Origin: Aquabacterium sp. A7-Y
Lineage (GTDB): Bacteria > Pseudomonadota > Gammaproteobacteria > Burkholderiales > Burkholderiaceae_C
Direction: 5' to 3'
Length of the DNA: 64,000 nucleotides
Assembly (NCBI RefSeq): GCF_026153205.1
Contig: NZ_JAPFBW010000028.1
Span: 28,182-92,181 of the forward strand
Numbering within the stretch: position 1 is the first letter of the stretch; every line of letters starts with the position of its first letter. The notes under the pieces are model-generated. The model saw only the letters and a program-made list of their open reading frames with translations. It did no database searches and was not told the DNA's origin. Below are positions 44,954 through 54,025 of this stretch, one piece after another. Position numbers and translations under genes: made by a program.

Positions 44954-46237
44954 TCACCACCCGCCGCCCTGCAGCTCCTTCAGGGTCGCCTCCAGCCGCG
45001 TGACGGCGTCCTCCGGCCGGATCCGCCCGCCGAGCGCCTCGTGCACGGTGGTCGAGAACGCGGCGCTCACCGCGTTGTACTTCACCCCGGTGGCGCTGGA
45101 GGGACGCGCCACGGTGGCGAAAAAGCTGCGCATCAGGGCGCCGAGGTAGGGGTTGGACGCCTTCACCTCGGGGTCACGGTACAGGTCGTTGATGGTCGGG
45201 TTGTAGGCGGCCTTGACGGCACGCTCCTTCTGCACCGCCGCACTGGTGAGGTGCAGCACCAGGTCGGCCGCAACCGCGGGGTTCCTGGAGTACTTGGACA
45301 CCGAGAGCTGCTGGCCGCCCAGTGTCGCGGCGTGGCGGGCGGCGTCGCCGCTGCCTTTCGGCAGGATGGCGATGCCGACCTTGTCCTTGATCGGGCTGTC
45401 CGCCGCCTGGGCCAGCGCCCAGGCATAGGGCCAGTTGCGCATGAAAACCGCGTTCCCGCTCTGGAACGCCTGTCGCGCTTCTTCCTCGCCGAAGCCGAGG
45501 ACCTCGGGCGGCGAGATGGTGCCCACCCAGGACGCCGCGGTCGCGATCGCCTGGACCGCGAGCGGGCCACCGATCGTGGCCTTGCCCGTCTCGTCGACCA
45601 GCGTTCCGGCACCGAAGCTGCTGAGCCATTCCATCGCATCACAGGTCAGGCCCTCGTAGGCCCGGCCCTGCCAGACGTAGCCCCACATCTGGGCGTTCCC
45701 GGCGGTGCGCTCGGCGCTCTGGATGTGTTGCGCGACCTGCTTCAGCGCTTCCCAGGTCTTGGGCAGGTCCTGCCGGTGTTTCTCGAGCAGGTCGCGGCGG
45801 TAGTACAGCACGCCGGCATCGATGAACCAGGGCATCGCCAGCAGCTGACCGTTCACGGTGCCGTTGGCCACCATGCCGGCGAAATGCGCCTTCTCGGCAC
45901 CCTGGCTGTAGGGCTTGAGGTCCAGCAGATGCTCGCGCAGCGTGCCGATCTGGACCACGTCCAGCTGCAGCACGTCGACCTTGTCGGAGCGCGCTGCCAG
46001 CGCCTTCTGCAGCCAGGCCAGCCGGGCGCTGCCATCGCTCGGCACCGCCACCAGCTCCACGCTGTGCCCGGTCTTGCGGCTCCAGGCCTCGGCCGCGCTG
46101 CGGCACAGCTCGAGTTCCTGGCCGATGCCGCTGCAGGCGGCCCGCACCGTGGCCGCGCTGGCCGGCAGGCTGGCCAGCGCCAGCAGGGTCGCGGCCGCCG
46201 CGCGGCGCAGCCAGGGGGTCCAGGGAATGTGTTTCAT
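44954..46237 (-). CDS. Sugar-type ABC transporter substrate-binding protein, orphan
   Basis: A 427-residue periplasmic binding protein of the maltose/trehalose type (family 1). Signal peptide 1-29 (ALASLPASA-A), followed by the usual two-lobe pattern: DVLQLDVVQIGTLREHLLDL, FIDAGVLYYRRDLLEK, MWGYVWQGRAYEGL, VFMRNWPYAWAL and YNPTINDLY. Conserved aromatic residues suggest a carbohydrate ligand such as trehalose or maltose. No permease or ATPase gene is near. It begins 15 bases after a chemoreceptor gene, with GGGAGG before the ATG at 46237, so it may serve as ligand-binding partner of that receptor. Confidence 0.9.
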   Translation of the reverse strand: MKHIPWTPWLRRAAAATLLALASLPASAATVRAACSGIGQELELCRSAAEAWSRKTGHSVELVAVPSDGSARLAWLQKALAARSDKVDVLQLDVVQIGTLREHLLDLKPYSQGAEKAHFAGMVANGTVNGQLLAMPWFIDAGVLYYRRDLLEKHRQDLPKTWEALKQVAQHIQSAERTAGNAQMWGYVWQGRAYEGLTCDAMEWLSSFGAGTLVDETGKATIGGPLAVQAIATAASWVGTISPPEVLGFGEEEARQAFQSGNAVFMRNWPYAWALAQAADSPIKDKVGIAILPKGSGDAARHAATLGGQQLSVSKYSRNPAVAADLVLHLTSAAVQKERAVKAAYNPTINDLYRDPEVKASNPYLGALMRSFFATVARPSSATGVKYNAVSAAFSTTVHEALGGRIRPEDAVTRLEATLKELQGGGW

Positions 46238-46252
46238 GCCTCGCCTCCCGTG

Positions 46253-47839
46253 TCAGGCCCCGGCCTTGGCCGGTTCCTCCTGGAGGCGGAAGGTCGAGAC
46301 CAGCGCCGCCAGGCGCGCCGCCTGCTCGCGCAGGCTGGCGGCGGAGGCCGCCGATTCCTCGACCAGCGCCGCGTTCTGCTGCGTCATCTGCTCGAGCTGG
46401 TTCACCGAGTGGTTGACCTGCCCGATGCCGCCCGACTGCTCGCTGGATCCCGCGGTGATTTCCGCGATGATGTCCGCCACCCGCTGCACGCTCCCGACGA
46501 TCTCGCTCATGGTCGAGCCGGCGTCCTGCACCAGGCGCGAGCCGCTTTCGACCTGTTCCACCGAGCTGCCGATCAGCACCTTGATCTCGCGGGCCGCGTC
46601 CGCGGACCGCTGCGCCAGCGAACGCACCTCGCCGGCGACCACCGCGAAGCCGCGCCCTTGCTCGCCGGCACGCGCCGACTCGACCGCGGCATTGAGCGCG
46701 AGGATGTTGGTCTGGAAGGCGATGCCATCGATCACGCCGATGATGTCGCTGATGCGTTTGGAGCTGGTGTCGATGGCGTCCATCGTCGAGACCACCCGGT
46801 CCACCACCTCGCCGCCGCGTTTTGCGACGGCCGACGCCGACAGGGCCAGCTGGTTCGCCTGGGACGCGGCATCGGCGTTCTGGCGCACCGTGGCGGTCAA
46901 TTGCTGCATCGACGACGCGGTGAGCTGCAGGCTGCTGGCGGCTTCCTCGGTGCGAGCGCTCAGGTCGCGGTTGCCGCCCGCCACCTCGGCGCTGGCCAGG
47001 TCGATGTTGTCGGCGGACTGGCGGATCTCGCCCACCAGGCCGCGCAGCTGGTCCTGCATGCTCGCGATCGCAGCCAGCAGCCGGCCGATCTCGTCGGCGG
47101 ACTGCACCTGCACGGAGGAGCTCAGGTCGCCCTTGGCGATACGCTCGGCGATCCGGATCGCCCGGTCCACCGGCGCCTTGACGCTGCGGGTGATGCCCCA
47201 GGCGAGGAAACTGCCGGCCAGCACCGCCAGCACCACCACCAGCCCGGCGACCGTCTGGGCCCGCTGTCGGCTGTCCAGCGCGGACTGGTAGGCCTGCTGG
47301 TTCAGCTCGGCTTCCAGCGCGATGAGCTCCGCCACCTTGTTGCGCCAGACGGCTTCACGTGGCCGCACCTCGTTCAGGAGGGTGGCCGTGGCCGCGGCGC
47401 TGGCGCCGTCCTCGCCTTCCTTGGCCGCCCGCAGCACCAGCGGCAGGGTGTCCTTCGACGACTCGCGCAGCGCCTGCATCAGGCGGCGCTCGGACTCCGA
47501 GCCGCTGGCCTGGATGCGCTCGGCCAGCGCCTGCTCCGCCTTGACATAGGCCGCCTGCGCGCGCCTCAGCACCGCCACCTCGGCGTCCAGCTCCTTGACG
47601 TCGATGATGAGCGTGATGCTGCGCGCCTGGACGGCCAGCACGTTGATCTGGTTCAGCATCTCGTGCGCCAGCGCCGTCTTCGGGTCGTTGACTTCCTTGG
47701 TCTCGCGCAGCCGTTCGGCAATGCTTCGGAACTCGGCGCTGTTCATCGCCGCCACCCCGACCAGCATCAGGATCACGCTGGCGAAGCCGAGGGCGAGCCG
47801 TCGACCGATGGAGAGTTGATTGAGTTTGAGGAAGGACAT
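46253..47839 (-). CDS. Methyl-accepting chemotaxis protein
   Basis: A 528-residue inner-membrane chemoreceptor. TM1 about 15-33, periplasmic four-helix-bundle ligand domain (about 35-195, 4HB_MCP type), TM2 about 197-216, HAMP about 217-270, then the long cytoplasmic coiled coil with the conserved hairpin tip FQTNILALNAAVESARAGEQGRGFAVVAGEVR, here given by its key segments AFQTNILALN and GRGFAVVA. Methylation-type Glu/Gln-rich sites flank the tip. There is no C-terminal CheR-binding pentapeptide. It shares a transcript with the downstream sugar-type binding protein and has a sigma-28 promoter 68 bases upstream. Confidence 0.93.
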   Translation of the reverse strand: MSFLKLNQLSIGRRLALGFASVILMLVGVAAMNSAEFRSIAERLRETKEVNDPKTALAHEMLNQINVLAVQARSITLIIDVKELDAEVAVLRRAQAAYVKAEQALAERIQASGSESERRLMQALRESSKDTLPLVLRAAKEGEDGASAAATATLLNEVRPREAVWRNKVAELIALEAELNQQAYQSALDSRQRAQTVAGLVVVLAVLAGSFLAWGITRSVKAPVDRAIRIAERIAKGDLSSSVQVQSADEIGRLLAAIASMQDQLRGLVGEIRQSADNIDLASAEVAGGNRDLSARTEEAASSLQLTASSMQQLTATVRQNADAASQANQLALSASAVAKRGGEVVDRVVSTMDAIDTSSKRISDIIGVIDGIAFQTNILALNAAVESARAGEQGRGFAVVAGEVRSLAQRSADAAREIKVLIGSSVEQVESGSRLVQDAGSTMSEIVGSVQRVADIIAEITAGSSEQSGGIGQVNHSVNQLEQMTQQNAALVEESAASAASLREQAARLAALVSTFRLQEEPAKAGA

Positions 47840-47906
47840 GGTTTCCGTCGTGTCGATAGGGGGCTGGAGGCGCGCCGTACGGCTGCCGCGGCTCCGCCAG
47901 GCGGTG

Positions 47907-47933
47907 TTATCGACACAGGCGACGGATTCTTGA
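47907..47933 (-). promoter_or_regulatory. Sigma-28 (FliA) promoter of the chemoreceptor operon
   Basis: Minus strand: -35 element TCAAGAAT (47926-47933), exactly 11 bases, then -10 element GTCGATAA (47907-47914). The consensus is TAAAGTTT-N11-GCCGATAA; the -10 matches at 7 of 8 and the -35 at 5 of 8. The -10 lies 68 bases before the ATG. Confidence 0.72.
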
Positions 47934-48056
47934 GTGCATTTTTTTCACGGCGCGCCGGCCGTCGAGGCGGCCCGCCGTCTGCCTCGACGGGGGCGTCGCC
48001 TGCTCTGCCCTCCACCGAGCGGCGCGATCGGCCAGGCCGGCCGTCCCGAGCCGGCC

Positions 48057-49196
48057 TCAGGCCGCCCCCGAGACCCCGCCCAGGTAGCGCCGCTCCAGCA
48101 CCGTCCAGTTCCTCTCGCGCTCGATGAAGTCCTCGTAGGCCTCCGGCAGCCTGCCGCTCAGCAGGCTGTCGGCATAGTGCTCCAGCATCGCCGCGTCCAT
48201 GCAGCGCTCCAGGGGGATCCAGTCGGTGCCGAAACGGGCGCCGAGGATGCCGCCGGCAATGGCGGCCACGGTGTCGGTGTCGCCGCCCTGCTGGACCAGC
48301 TCCGCCAGCAGGGACTGCGGCTCGTCGTCCGGCCACAGGCCGACACACAGCGCGTGCACGCCGCCCAGCAGGACGAAGGCGTGGTTGACGGGCGACTCCA
48401 TCGCGGCCAGCTCGATGCCATGGCCCGTGGCACTCTCGGCCAGCGCGCTGCGCAGCTCTGCCAGGCCGGACCAGGGCGACGTCAGGAAACGCCGCAGCGT
48501 CGCCGATACTGCGTGCACCTGCGCCGGCTCGCCCACCGGCAGCGTGCCGGCCTGCGCCAGCGAGGCCTCGATCTCCTCGACGTAAGCCGGCAACTCCTCG
48601 CGGATATCGGCGTCGTGGCGCCCCTGCAGCAGCATGGCCCCGCAGACGGCCACCGCCAGCGCAAAGCTCACCGCCCGCAGGTCGGCGTGCGTGCTCGCAG
48701 TGGCCTCGACGACCACCCGCGTCAACTGCCGCAGGTCGGCGCTGTAGAGGGCAGCGAGCGGAGCGATGCGCATCGCCCCGCCGATGCCGGCCGTCGCGCT
48801 GCCGCACTCCAGCGGTGGCCGGCCGTCGGCCATCTTTTGCAGGGCACTGCGGAAATTGCGCCCGGTACCGCGCCAGGCCTGCCGGCGCTGGCCTTGCAGC
48901 AGGTGCTCGGCCCAGCGCTCGACATGCCAGCCGTCCTCGTGCAGGCAGCTGTGGACGAGCACCAGGGCCTGCTGGGTGTCGTCGGAGTGCAGCCCGAGCG
49001 GGCGCAGGTGGTCGCGCACAAGGGGGTCGGACGGAATGCGATCGAGCGGATAGGCCGCCGGCAGGTGCTCGTAGCGGCCGTAGACCGCCTCGATCTGCGC
49101 CGGGCTCCAGTATTCGACCGGGCAACCGAACACGTCTCCCCAGGCCAAGCCCAGCAAGGTGCCACGAACCTTCTGCGGATCGACGAAGCTGCTCAT
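48057..49196 (-). CDS. ADP-ribosylglycohydrolase (DraG/ARH) family protein
   Basis: A 379-residue protein of the DraG/ARH1 superfamily, which removes ADP-ribose from proteins or small molecules with two Mg2+ ions. Metal-binding motifs are present: GLAWGDVFGCPVE (about 16-28), HSDDTQQAL with Asp72-Asp73-Thr74, and GGDTDTVAAIAGGILGA in the last third. The Asp-Asp-Thr and Gly-Gly-Asp-Thr-Asp sites support activity. The ATG at 49196 has GGGAGG upstream. No ADP-ribosyltransferase gene (such as draT) is next to it. Substrate unknown. Confidence 0.9.
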   Translation of the reverse strand: MSSFVDPQKVRGTLLGLAWGDVFGCPVEYWSPAQIEAVYGRYEHLPAAYPLDRIPSDPLVRDHLRPLGLHSDDTQQALVLVHSCLHEDGWHVERWAEHLLQGQRRQAWRGTGRNFRSALQKMADGRPPLECGSATAGIGGAMRIAPLAALYSADLRQLTRVVVEATASTHADLRAVSFALAVAVCGAMLLQGRHDADIREELPAYVEEIEASLAQAGTLPVGEPAQVHAVSATLRRFLTSPWSGLAELRSALAESATGHGIELAAMESPVNHAFVLLGGVHALCVGLWPDDEPQSLLAELVQQGGDTDTVAAIAGGILGARFGTDWIPLERCMDAAMLEHYADSLLSGRLPEAYEDFIERERNWTVLERRYLGGVSGAA

Positions 49197-49406
49197 CCTG
49201 ACCTCCCGAGGGCGGAAGCAGTGTCGCACAGGCCCACCCTGCCTTCGCGCCGTCCTGGGGGGACAGCCCGCTTGAACCCTTGGTGCAATTGCCGGCGACA
49301 TCGCGCGCCGCTTAGAGTTTCCGGCCGGCGGTGCGCCCCGAGCGTTTCGTTTTTGGCCGACCCGCCTGCCTTTCCTTTGATCTTTACCTGGGAACAGGAG
49401 GGAATC

Positions 49407-50297
49407 GTGGAGCATGGCAAACGTCTACTACTTCGAGGCGCCGGCGGACTGGCCCTCCTGCTGACGTGCGGACGGCGCGCCGGCGCGCACGGGTCGACCC
49501 GTCGCCTGGTGGCCTTCGGCGACAGCAATGTCGACAACGGCAACCTCTTCCGCCTCTCGCAGGGAATGTCGCCGGCTCCACCGGCATGGCAGGGCCGGGC
49601 CAGCAACGGGCCGGTGGTGGTGGAGTACCTCGCCGCCCGGGCGAGCTGCCTGCTGGAATCCTATGCGGTCGGCGGCGCAACCACCGGCCTGCCCAACATC
49701 CAGGCCCAGGACGACTTCGCGCCGACCTACCCGACCGGCACCGGGCTGCACGGCCAGATCGATGCGTTCGAGCTCGGCGGCAACCGCTTCGGCCCCAAAG
49801 ACGTGGCCGTCGTCTGGGCCGGCTCCAACGACATCCGCGGCGCCCGCCGCGAGGACCGTCCGACGCTGAAGCGCCTCATCGCGCGGGCGGCCAGCAACAT
49901 CGACTCGGCGCTGACCCGGCTCGACCAGCTCGGAGCACGGCACATCGTGGTCGCCAACCGCACGCCCCGCACGGTGCTGGGCAGCGACGACGACCTCAAC
50001 GGGGTGGACCTCAACGTCGCGATCCGTGCCACGGCGGAGCAGGCGGCACGGCGCCTGGCCACCGACATCCGGCTCTACGACGCCTACACGGCGATCGCGA
50101 CGATGATCCGGGAGCCCAAGCGCTGGGGCTTCAGCGAGGTGCTCGGGGTGTGCATCACCGTGCCTGCCTGCGCCTGGGACGCCTATGGCGGCCCACAGCC
50201 GGTGGGCGAGCAGTATGTGCACTGGGACATCGCGCACAAGACGACGCATGTGCACCGGCTGATGGGTGAGCAGATGGCCGCCATGCTGGCGCACTGA
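49407..50297 (+). CDS. Secreted GDSL (SGNH) esterase/lipase
   Basis: A 296-residue GDSL hydrolase. Positive N-terminus and hydrophobic stretch (about 5-27) act as a signal peptide, possibly Tat-like (KRLLLRGAGG). Block I is FGDSNVDNGN with nucleophile Ser40, block III is WAGSNDIRG, and block V is HWDIAHKTTHVH with the catalytic Asp/His. This plant-type GDSL layout (FGDSxxDNGN) is typical of bacterial outer or secreted lipases and thermolabile-hemolysin-like acyltransferases. The start is a GTG at 49407 with AGGAGG upstream, a strong site. Divergent from the ARH gene. Confidence 0.88.
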   Translation: MEHGKRLLLRGAGGLALLLTCGRRAGAHGSTRRLVAFGDSNVDNGNLFRLSQGMSPAPPAWQGRASNGPVVVEYLAARASCLLESYAVGGATTGLPNIQAQDDFAPTYPTGTGLHGQIDAFELGGNRFGPKDVAVVWAGSNDIRGARREDRPTLKRLIARAASNIDSALTRLDQLGARHIVVANRTPRTVLGSDDDLNGVDLNVAIRATAEQAARRLATDIRLYDAYTAIATMIREPKRWGFSEVLGVCITVPACAWDAYGGPQPVGEQYVHWDIAHKTTHVHRLMGEQMAAMLAH

Positions 50298-50304
50298 ACC
50301 CCTT

Positions 50305-50338
50305 CGGAGCGGGGACGGGCGCGCCCTGCCCCGCTCCG
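50305..50338. terminator. Bidirectional hairpin between convergent GDSL and SDR genes
   Basis: Perfect 10-bp arms CGGAGCGGGG / CCCCGCTCCG with a 14-base loop that itself holds the GGGCGCGCCC palindrome. No T tract, but very stable and placed between two convergent stop codons. Confidence 0.55.
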
Positions 50339-50343
50339 CGGCC

Positions 50344-51255
50344 TCAGCCCTGCGGCGCCCTCAGGGCCTTGCGCAGGTCCGCGCCGATCTCGGGCTTGGC
50401 CTCGAAGGGGTCAGTCGGATTGCGCCCCATCACCACGTCCTCCAGGCGCTTCTGCACCATGCCGAGCGCCTGCGGGTGGCTGTAGATGTAGAACTGATGG
50501 TCGCGCACCGCGTTCATCACCTTCTGCGCCACTTCCTGCGCAGTCACCTTGCCGGAGGTGACCGCCTTCGCGCTCATCGCCTGGGCCACCAACTGGCTGG
50601 CGGTGGGCTTGGCGCCGGTCAGGCTGTCCTTCGGGCGGTTGCGGTGCGACTCGTGGATGCCGGTCGGCACGAAGTACGGGCACAGCACCGAGCAGTCGAC
50701 CTGGTCGGTCACCAGGTGCAGGTCCTGGTAGAGGGTTTCCGACAGGCTCACCACCGCATGCTTGGTGACGTTGTAGGCGCCCATGTTGGGCGAGTTCAGC
50801 AGACCGGCCATCGAGGCCGTGTTGACGATGTGGCCCTCGTACTCGGGATTGCTGCGCGCGGCCTCGATCATCAGCGGGGTGAACACGCGCACCCCGTGCG
50901 CCACGCCCATCAGGTTGACGCCCACCACCCATTCCCAGTCCTTCAGCGAGTGCTCCCAGATCAGGCCGCCAAAGGCGACGCCGGCATTGTTGAACACCAG
51001 GTGGGGCACGCCGAACTCCTGCACCGTCGCGGCGCCCAGCGCCTCGACCTCGGCGGCCTTGGACACGTCGAGCCGGAAGGGCAGCACCTTGGCGCCGAGT
51101 CCGCGGATCTCCGCGGCGGCCTTGTCCAGCGCGTCCTGCTGCACGTCGGCCATCACGACGTTCATGCCTTGGGCGGCGGCCAGGCGCGCCACCTCGAGGC
51201 CGAAGCCGGAAGCCGCGCCGGTCAGGACGGCGGTTTTGCCTTGGAAGGTTTTCAT
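50344..51255 (-). CDS. Short-chain dehydrogenase/reductase
   Basis: A 303-residue SDR. Cofactor motif TGAASGFG (about 12-19), NNAG (about 91-94, FNNAGVAFGG), catalytic Ser in NTASMAG and Tyr-x3-Lys in YNVTKHAV. Classical SDR type with an Asp after strand 2 (MADVQ), favouring NAD. AAGGAG lies before the ATG at 51255. Last gene of the acyl-CoA run, 22 bases after the GST gene. Probable substrate is a hydroxy-acyl or alcohol compound; not determinable. Confidence 0.9.
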   Translation of the reverse strand: MKTFQGKTAVLTGAASGFGLEVARLAAAQGMNVVMADVQQDALDKAAAEIRGLGAKVLPFRLDVSKAAEVEALGAATVQEFGVPHLVFNNAGVAFGGLIWEHSLKDWEWVVGVNLMGVAHGVRVFTPLMIEAARSNPEYEGHIVNTASMAGLLNSPNMGAYNVTKHAVVSLSETLYQDLHLVTDQVDCSVLCPYFVPTGIHESHRNRPKDSLTGAKPTASQLVAQAMSAKAVTSGKVTAQEVAQKVMNAVRDHQFYIYSHPQALGMVQKRLEDVVMGRNPTDPFEAKPEIGADLRKALRAPQG

Positions 51256-51277
51256 GTTGTGGGCTCCTTATAAAAAC

Positions 51278-52234
51278 TCATTGCGCCTGGGCCGGCTTCA
51301 GCTCGTAGCCGATGCGGGGGAAGTGCACGTGCACGGTGCCGGCGCGCGGGTCGGTGCGGCGCAGGCTGACGCACCGCTCGTCGGCGCGCAGCAGCTCGCC
51401 TTCGACCGGGTCGAAGGCATAGTCGGTCGGCGTCACGCAGACGCGCTCGCCGAGGCGCAGCTTGGGCGCATCGACCAGCGGCGCCTCGGGCACCGGCTGG
51501 GCCTGGGCCGAGGCGGCGATCTCGATGGCCTCGGCGGCGCTACGCTGCACTGGCGCCTCGGCATCCAGGCCGATTGCGGCGATGCGCTCCAACCACCGGC
51601 GCACCTGAGGTGCGGCATCGAAGATGCCGGCGATGGGCTTGAGGCGTTTCACGAACCACAGTGGGTGGTAGGCCGCGAAGTCGGCCAGCCCGGGCTCGCT
51701 GCCCAGCAGAAAATCGCGGCCGCGCAGCTGGTCGTCCAGCCACCCGAGTGCATTGCGCAGCTGCACCGCAGCCGCCGCGGGCGGCAGGCGTTGCGCGCCG
51801 GGGCGCATCTTGGCGCGGTCTTCGGCGAAGGCCTGCACCAGGGCCGGCGGCGCGCCCTCGAACAGCGCGGCGATGCCCGCGGGCTGGAAGGAATAGGCCA
51901 TCGCGGTCCAGAACAGCGTGCGGTCGGCCCAGTCGGCCTGGGCGCGCGCCTGCCCCTCGGTGGAGCGGCCCGCCGCGTCGGCGGGAAACAGGCTGGGCGA
52001 CGGCTGGCGCGCTTCGAGCACGTCCGCCATCAGCGCGGTGTCGCAATAGATGTCGGCCCCCACCTGCAGGAAAGGCGTGCGGCGGTAGCCGCCGGTCAGC
52101 GCCGCCACATCGGGCTTGGGCATGATGGACGGCACGATGACCGACTGCCACGCCAGGCGCTTGTGCGCGAGGATCAGGCGGATCTTCTCCGAGAAGGGCG
52201 AGATCGCGTAGTGATGAAGGATCAGGTCTTGCAC
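51278..52234 (-). CDS. Glutathione S-transferase family protein, long form
   Basis: A 318-residue protein. The N-terminal thioredoxin-like domain (about 1-85: LHHYAISPFSEKIRLILAHKRL, with YRRTPFLQVGADIYCDT) matches GSTs, and the C-terminal helical domain (about 95-225) follows. About 90 extra C-terminal residues are present beyond a usual GST, forming a beta-rich tail (LGERVCVTPTDYAFDPVEGEL). The start is a GTG at 52234 with a weak ribosome site. It sits in the acyl-CoA run with an 81-base gap before it. Detoxification of electrophiles from lipid breakdown is an inference. Confidence 0.85.
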   Translation of the reverse strand: MQDLILHHYAISPFSEKIRLILAHKRLAWQSVIVPSIMPKPDVAALTGGYRRTPFLQVGADIYCDTALMADVLEARQPSPSLFPADAAGRSTEGQARAQADWADRTLFWTAMAYSFQPAGIAALFEGAPPALVQAFAEDRAKMRPGAQRLPPAAAAVQLRNALGWLDDQLRGRDFLLGSEPGLADFAAYHPLWFVKRLKPIAGIFDAAPQVRRWLERIAAIGLDAEAPVQRSAAEAIEIAASAQAQPVPEAPLVDAPKLRLGERVCVTPTDYAFDPVEGELLRADERCVSLRRTDPRAGTVHVHFPRIGYELKPAQAQ

Positions 52235-52315
52235 AACGGTAGGTCCAGGTGGTGGGAAGGAAACCGGCTGGCGCAGGCACGGACGCCGGGTCCGCGCAGC
52301 GCCCCCGCCGGCAGT

Positions 52316-54001
52316 TCAGTGGGGCATGGCCCTCGCGATCAGGCCGTCCAGGTCGAGCCCGGCAGGCAGCGCGCCGAAGGCCAGGCCCTGCACGGCACCG
52401 AGCCGCGCAGCGCAGAAGGCCTCGAACACGAAATCCGGCGCGTGCCGGCGCAGCAGCGCCGCCTGCACGGCCAGCGCGACGTCCTGTGCCAGCCGGCGCG
52501 CCTCGCCCTCGGACACGCCATCCTCGATGCGAGCCAGCAGCGAAGCCCGCAGCGCATCGAGTGCCGGGTGGGCGCCGGCCGCGCCTTCGAGCTCGGCGTC
52601 CAGCGCCGCGACGACGTCCTGGGTCTTGTCACCGCCCCGCTTCCTGAGGGCGCGCAGCAGGTCCAGCGCCATCACGTTGCCGGCGCCTTCCCAGATCGAG
52701 TTCAACGGCATCTCGCGGTAGATGCGCGCCATCACGCCCTCGCCGCCCTCCTCCACGTAGCCGTTGCCGCCCAGGCACTCCATGGCCTCCTGGGCAAAGC
52801 CGCTCCCGCGCTTGCAGACCCAGTACTTGGCCACCGGCGTCAGGACGCGGCGCATCTGCGCCTCGAAGGGGTCGTCCTGCCGGTCGACGGCGCGCGCCAG
52901 CCGCAGGCTCAGTGCGATGGCGGCCTCGCTCTCCAGGGCCAGGTCGGCCAGCACGGCGCGCATCAGCGGCTGCTCGATCAGCGGCCGGCCGAAGGCCTGG
53001 CGCTGCGCGGTGTGGTGCAGCGCCAGCGCGAGCGCCTGGCGCATCAGCCCGCTGGTGCCCAGGGCGCAGTCCAGCCGCGTCAGGCTGCCCATCTCCAGGA
53101 TCTGCGGCACACCGCGGCCTTCCTCGCCGACCAGCCAGGCGGAGGCGCCGGTGAACTCCACTTCACTGCTGGCATTGGCCTTGTTGCCCAGCTTGTCCTT
53201 CAGGCGCTGGATGCGCAGCGCGTTGACCGAGCCGTCGGGCAGCCGCCGCGGCAGGAAAAAACAGCTCAGACCGGCCGGCGCCTGCGCCAGCACCAGGAAG
53301 GCATCGCACATCGGCGCCGAGAAGAACCACTTGTGCCCGACCAGCCGGTAGCGCCGGCCCCAGGGCGTGTCCTCCTCGAACTGCGCCTGGGTGGTGTTGG
53401 CGCGCACGTCGGAGCCGCCCTGCTTCTCGGTCATGCCCATGCCCATCGTGACACCGGCTTTGTCCGCCGCGGGCCGGAAGCCCGGGTCGTAGGTGGTGCT
53501 GGCGAGCTTGGGGAACCAGTCGGCGAACACCGCCGGATTGGCGCGCAGCGCGGGCGTCACCGCATAGGTCATCGAGATCGGGCACAGCGTGGACGGCTCC
53601 AGCTCGGTGAAGAGCATGAAGCCCGCGGCGCGTTCGACGTGCGCGCCCGGCCCGCCGGCCCATGGCGTGCCGTGCAGGCCGTGGCGCACCGCGGTCGCCA
53701 TCAGCTCGTGATAGCTGGGATGGAACTCGACCTGGTCGATGCGCCGGCCGTAGCGGTCGTGGCTGTGCAGCTCTGGCCCGTGCAGGTTGGCGAGCCGCGC
53801 GTGGCGCTGCATCTCGGCGCTGCCCAGCGTCTGGCCGAGCGCCTGCAGCCGAGCCGCGACCGCCGGCGCGTCGCCCAGGTGAAACGCCAGCGCGTCGTGC
53901 AGCGCCCGGTGGCCGGCGTAGAGGTTGTACCCGGACAGGGGGGTGCTCTGGTTGAAGACCTCGTGCGTCCGGTCCGACACCTCAGTGGCGATGGTCGACA
54001 T
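52316..54001 (-). CDS. AidB-like acyl-CoA dehydrogenase
   Basis: A 561-residue flavoprotein of the AidB/isovaleryl-CoA dehydrogenase-like branch. N-terminal AidB extension (STPLSGYNLYAGHRALHDAL), FAD-binding middle domain (MGMTEKQGGSDVRANTTQA, WFFSAPMCDAFLVLAQ), C-terminal helical domain (ALGTSGLMRQAL, MECLGGNGYVEEGGEGVMARIYREMPLNSIWEGAGNVMALDLLRAL, cited by parts: ECLGGNGY and SIWEGAGN). AidB of E. coli is DNA-alkylation linked; paralogs in fatty-acid operons probably act on acyl-CoA. GGGAGGG precedes the ATG at 54001. Confidence 0.9.
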   Translation of the reverse strand: MSTIATEVSDRTHEVFNQSTPLSGYNLYAGHRALHDALAFHLGDAPAVAARLQALGQTLGSAEMQRHARLANLHGPELHSHDRYGRRIDQVEFHPSYHELMATAVRHGLHGTPWAGGPGAHVERAAGFMLFTELEPSTLCPISMTYAVTPALRANPAVFADWFPKLASTTYDPGFRPAADKAGVTMGMGMTEKQGGSDVRANTTQAQFEEDTPWGRRYRLVGHKWFFSAPMCDAFLVLAQAPAGLSCFFLPRRLPDGSVNALRIQRLKDKLGNKANASSEVEFTGASAWLVGEEGRGVPQILEMGSLTRLDCALGTSGLMRQALALALHHTAQRQAFGRPLIEQPLMRAVLADLALESEAAIALSLRLARAVDRQDDPFEAQMRRVLTPVAKYWVCKRGSGFAQEAMECLGGNGYVEEGGEGVMARIYREMPLNSIWEGAGNVMALDLLRALRKRGGDKTQDVVAALDAELEGAAGAHPALDALRASLLARIEDGVSEGEARRLAQDVALAVQAALLRRHAPDFVFEAFCAARLGAVQGLAFGALPAGLDLDGLIARAMPH

Positions 54002-54025
54002 GCGCGGTCCCTCCCCGGGGCGGTG

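Noticed and set aside
44954..46237. Full sugar ABC transporter operon
   Set aside because: No permease or ATPase gene adjoins; the neighbours are a chemoreceptor and tex.
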